The translations under genes were made by a program, and so were the position numbers. The notes under the pieces were generated by a model, which was given only the letters and a program-made list of their open reading frames with translations, was not told where the DNA came from and searched no databases. From the NCBI RefSeq assembly GCF_000399665.1, contig NZ_KB976986.1, positions 620,001 to 684,000 on the forward strand: a stretch of DNA of 64,000 nt. Reading direction: 5' to 3'. The stretch comes from Acinetobacter calcoaceticus ANC 3811 (GTDB taxonomy: Bacteria; Pseudomonadota; Gammaproteobacteria; Pseudomonadales; Moraxellaceae). Positions 61,356 to 64,000 of this stretch are shown piece after piece. Position 1 is the stretch's first letter. Every line of letters starts with the position of its first letter.

Positions 61356-62345
61356 TTAAGGTTTAATTTCCGCATCAATTCCAAAAGATTGGCGTAATAA
61401 GAAACTTAATTGGTCACGGGCTTTAATAAAGCCATCAACACCACCTTGTAAAAGTTGAAATGCCATTAAGTCATGATTAAGTTCATCTTTAAAAGTTTGT
61501 TCATCTTGAGCGGGTCTAACAATAGCATCTGCTTGCTTTGATTTAGTCGCATCAAGAGCTGCATCAACTGTACGTGTATCTTGCTCAAGCTGGGAAAGTA
61601 GACCAGGAGAGATCGTTAGCAAATCACATCCTGCAAGTCCAAGAACTTGATCGATGCTACGGAAGCTCGCACCCATCACTTGAGTCGGAATATTTTGCTG
61701 TTTGTAGTAGGTATAGATTTTTTTAACTGAAACCACACCTGGGTCTTTTTCGATTGGGTAAGCATCTACACCTTCAGCTTTTTTGTACCAGTCTAAAATA
61801 CGACCCACGAATGGCGAAATTAAAGTTACTTTTGCATCTGCACAAGCTTGAGCTTGATGTAAACCGAAAAGGAGAGTGAGGTTACAAGCAATCCCTTCAG
61901 CTTCGAGTACTTTAGCAGCTTGAATACCTTCCCAAGTTGACGCAATTTTAATGAGAATACGTGACTGATCAATACCATAACCTTTGTAAAGTTCACATAG
62001 TTCATGTGCTTTTTGAATGGTTGCTTCAGTGTTATATGAAAGTGCAGCATCAACCTCTGTAGAAACACGGCCTTCAATGAGTTTTAAAATTTCTACGCCA
62101 AATTTTACAGTCAAAATATCAATGGTTCTTTCGATTAACTCATCGTTGCGATAGCCTTCTTCTTTGGCTTGATAATAAGCATCTTCAATGAGTTCTTTAC
62201 TTTCTGGTTGTTCTGCTGCTGCCGTAATCAATGAAGGGTTTGTCGTTGCGTCTAATGGACGGAATTTATGAATTGCATCAAGGTCGCTACTGTCGGCAAC
62301 AACGGTCGTTAATGTTTTTAATTGGTCAAGTGCTGTATGAGTCAT
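61356..62345 (-). CDS. tal: Transaldolase
   Basis: Transaldolase transfers a three-carbon unit between sugar phosphates in the non-oxidative pentose phosphate pathway. The 329 residues begin MTHTALDQLKTLTTVVADSS with DATTNPSLITAAA, the Schiff-base lysine in RILIKIASTWEGIQAAKVLE near residue 132, and SPFVGRILDWYKKAEGVDAY. The length and motifs fit TalB-type enzymes. The gene stands alone, with a terminator after it and the LysR gene aceR upstream. Confidence 0.96.
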   Translation of the reverse strand: MTHTALDQLKTLTTVVADSSDLDAIHKFRPLDATTNPSLITAAAEQPESKELIEDAYYQAKEEGYRNDELIERTIDILTVKFGVEILKLIEGRVSTEVDAALSYNTEATIQKAHELCELYKGYGIDQSRILIKIASTWEGIQAAKVLEAEGIACNLTLLFGLHQAQACADAKVTLISPFVGRILDWYKKAEGVDAYPIEKDPGVVSVKKIYTYYKQQNIPTQVMGASFRSIDQVLGLAGCDLLTISPGLLSQLEQDTRTVDAALDATKSKQADAIVRPAQDEQTFKDELNHDLMAFQLLQGGVDGFIKARDQLSFLLRQSFGIDAEIKP

Positions 62346-62475
62346 TGATATTCAACATCTTCAGTAATAAATCTTATGTTTTCTTTATAGCACAAAGTCT
62401 ATTCATGCTGTCGATATATCAATTGTTATATTTCAAAGAAAAACGTTTAGGTTCTGCATCTCAATTGAAATAATT

Positions 62476-63369
62476 TTAAGGTGTCTGTTGCATCCGTTGT
62501 TTACGGATATATTCAATCAGAAATCTAGCGGCAGCGCCGAGCTCACTTTCACGACTCCAGACTAAATCGACGTAGTATTCAAATCTTGGAGTGAAATCTA
62601 ATAAATCCAATACTTTAAGCTTATTTTTTAGTTCAGGGTTTTCTTTAAACATTTCTTGAGGAAGAACGCCCCAACCTAGATTGCGTAAAATCATTAAACA
62701 AGCAGAGTGATGATTATCTGTACGCCAGTAATGTTTCGAAAATAGCAATTCAGGTTTTAAAGTCTCATCTCGACTTGCAACTACAATTTGTCGTGTAGTA
62801 AGGATTTGTTCATAAGAAACCTGATTTTGGTTTGCGAGGGGATGGCCATTTGAAATAACAGGAATTAATGCCTCACGTTTGAGTTCTACAAATTGTTCTC
62901 TGTTATCTAGGTGTTCGCGTTCAAACATCAGCGCAAGTTGGGCAGAGCCATCTAATAACATTTGAAGAGCATCTTCTTGAGGGGCAGACACAATATTAAT
63001 TTGTAAGTCAGGGAAACGACTTTCTAAAAGACAAATGTAGTCGGTCCAATTGGTGTGTAAAAGTTCAGAGACAATCACAAGGGTTAAATTAGCTTCTAAC
63101 CCTGTACTTAGCGCGTGAGCATGTTGTTTCCATTGATTCATCTCAATTAAAAGTTGAGATGTCTTTTCGTATAACACCCGTGCTTCGTCAGTAGGGACGG
63201 GTTCACGGCCCTTACGGTCAAATAAGATTAAATCCAGATCAATTTCTAAGTTGGCAATAGACATGCTTACAGCCGAAGGAACTTTTCCAAGTTTACGTGC
63301 TGCTGCTGAAAAAGAGCCGGTTTCAATCACGGCCTGAAACATGAGTAGTTGTTCTTGATTAATATTCAT
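62476..63369 (-). CDS. aceR: AceR-type LysR regulator of aceI
   Basis: The 297-residue LysR protein has helix-turn-helix motif MFQAVIETGSFSAAARKLGK with AVSMSIANLEIDLD, then the effector domain (LTLVIVSELLHTNWTDYICL). It is divergent from the efflux gene aceI, with 90 bases between start codons, as is the known AceR/AceI pair, in which AceR activates aceI in response to chlorhexidine. Identification relies on that context and on my memory. Confidence 0.9.
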   Translation of the reverse strand: MNINQEQLLMFQAVIETGSFSAAARKLGKVPSAVSMSIANLEIDLDLILFDRKGREPVPTDEARVLYEKTSQLLIEMNQWKQHAHALSTGLEANLTLVIVSELLHTNWTDYICLLESRFPDLQINIVSAPQEDALQMLLDGSAQLALMFEREHLDNREQFVELKREALIPVISNGHPLANQNQVSYEQILTTRQIVVASRDETLKPELLFSKHYWRTDNHHSACLMILRNLGWGVLPQEMFKENPELKNKLKVLDLLDFTPRFEYYVDLVWSRESELGAAARFLIEYIRKQRMQQTP

Positions 63370-63392
63370 CTGTCAAAAAAACTGAAAGAACC

Positions 63393-63407
63393 TGATTGGA
63401 TTAATCA
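63393..63407. promoter_or_regulatory. Candidate AceR operator
   Basis: TGATTGGATTAATCA, a perfect LysR-type site (TGATT-N5-AATCA), lies in the aceR-aceI gap, 53 bases before the aceI ATG and 24 bases from the aceR ATG. Confidence 0.5.
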
Positions 63408-63459
63408 ATATTATAAAAATAAAATGCACATTATCCAAGTTATTATTGAGTATTTAAAA

Positions 63460-63894
63460 ATGTTGATTTCCAAGAGAAGGCTCATTCATGCAATCAGTTA
63501 TGAAGGAATTTTATTGGTCATCATTGCGATTGCATTAAGTTTTATTTTTGATATGCCAATGGATGTAACCGGAACACTCGGTGTGTTTATGGCTGTCGTT
63601 TCAGTTTTCTGGAATATGATTTTTAACCACTATTTTGAAAAAGTAGAGCATAAATATAATTGGGAAAGAACGATCCCTGTGCGGATTTTACATGCGGTTG
63701 GTTTTGAAGGTGGTTTGCTGATTGCAACAGTACCGATGATTGCATATATGCTTCAGATGAGTGTCATTGATGCACTTATTTTAGATATTGGTTTAACCTT
63801 ATGTATTTTGGTCTATACCTTCATTTTCCAATGGTGTTATGACCATATCGAAGACAAATTTTTCCCAGATGCAAAAGCTGCATCACTTCATTAA
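63460..63894 (+). CDS. aceI: AceI chlorhexidine efflux transporter (PACE family)
   Basis: The 144-residue inner-membrane protein starts MLISKRRLIHAISYEGILLV and has four hydrophobic segments in two repeats of the PACE type. Glutamate 15, essential for proton coupling in studied AceI, is present in ISYEGILL. Further landmarks are FMAVVSVFWNMIFNHYFEKV and IFQWCYDHIEDKF. It pumps out chlorhexidine and related biocides; short-chain diamines are proposed natural substrates. The open frame reaches back to 63349, but the AceI start is 63460. Confidence 0.95.
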   Translation: MLISKRRLIHAISYEGILLVIIAIALSFIFDMPMDVTGTLGVFMAVVSVFWNMIFNHYFEKVEHKYNWERTIPVRILHAVGFEGGLLIATVPMIAYMLQMSVIDALILDIGLTLCILVYTFIFQWCYDHIEDKFFPDAKAASLH

Positions 63895-63917
63895 AATTTT
63901 AGATGCCGAAATGAAAT

Positions 63918-63946
63918 AAGCACCCAAATGGGTGCTTATTTTTTAG
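63918..63946 (+). terminator. Rho-independent terminator of aceI
   Basis: AAGCACCC-AAAT-GGGTGCTT hairpin followed by a T run, 24 bases after the stop. Confidence 0.88.
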
Positions 63947-63959
63947 GTCGATATAGAAA

Positions 63960-64000
63960 TTATTTTTCTACAATCGCAACCACACCTTCACCACCTGCTG
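63960..64000 (-). CDS. C-terminal end of a minus-strand protein (partial)
   Basis: The final 41 bases read, on the minus strand, AGGEGVVAIVEK followed by TAA. The gene enters from beyond the right edge. The short tail recalls thiolase-type C-termini, but this is too little to name a product. Confidence 0.35.
   Translation of the reverse strand, partial: AGGEGVVAIVEK

Noticed and set aside
1..64000. CRISPR arrays, insertion sequences, integrases, tRNA and rRNA genes
   Set aside because: No direct repeats with regular spacers, transposase motifs or structural RNA genes were found on reading both strands.

Overview
The window looks like a chromosomal segment of an Acinetobacter species, most likely the A. 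calcoaceticus-baumannii complex. The base composition is low in G+C. The gene set is typical of the genus: a vitamin-B12-dependent ethanolamine operon, an archaic (Csu-like) chaperone-usher pilus, the divergent aceR/aceI chlorhexidine-efflux pair, a secreted chorismate mutase, a PIF1-type helicase and many small LysE and LysR genes. No rRNA, tRNA, CRISPR array, integrase or transposase was seen.

Layout. Positions 1-9.5 kb hold ethanolamine catabolism: exaC, permease, eutB and eutC on the minus strand, opposite a GAF-domain regulator, with an alpha/beta hydrolase and an iron-dependent alcohol dehydrogenase beside them. Ethanolamine is imported and split to acetaldehyde and ammonia by EutBC, and the acetaldehyde is oxidised by ExaC; there are no microcompartment genes. 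Positions 9.6-18.1 kb are mostly housekeeping: helicase, a CHMI-family isomerase, an AraC/GyrI-like regulator, thiM beside a zinc-ribbon protein, and pepN. Positions 18.6-23.5 kb form a four-gene pilus operon (subunit, chaperone, usher, two-domain tip protein). Positions 23.7-28.1 kb hold a GST, an SDR, a degenerate SDR-like protein, a periplasmic chorismate mutase, a LysE exporter and a TIM-barrel isomerase.

Positions 28.6-38.1 kb are accessory DNA with small secreted proteins and lipoproteins and with phage-derived pieces: a C4-like structured RNA with a tiny downstream ORF, a GH24 lysozyme, a Mu-F-like head protein and a pair of tandem double-hairpin modules. Positions 38.2-41.7 kb carry an EamA exporter with a divergent LysR gene and several small envelope proteins.

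Positions 41.7-48.8 kb resemble a xenobiotic-reduction island: LysR, two Old Yellow Enzymes, two related NTF2-like proteins around a secreted esterase of visibly higher G+C, an NAD(P)-binding protein and a flavin reductase. Positions 48.9-57.1 kb hold LysE, VOC protein, DAACS symporter, LysR, an enlarged OmpW-like porin, a g-type lysozyme inhibitor, an ABC-F ATPase and a universal stress protein. Positions 57.4-64 kb hold small proteins, a BenE transporter divergent from an Lrp regulator, a LeuE-like exporter, transaldolase, and aceR/aceI. Genes run off both edges of the window.

The most interesting signals are the C4-like RNA, whose short segment can pair either with itself or with the ribosome-binding region of a 31-residue ORF, and the tandem modules at 35.66-35.88 kb, whose stems keep their pairing while their sequences differ. 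All family names come from sequence reading and memory; no database search was possible.
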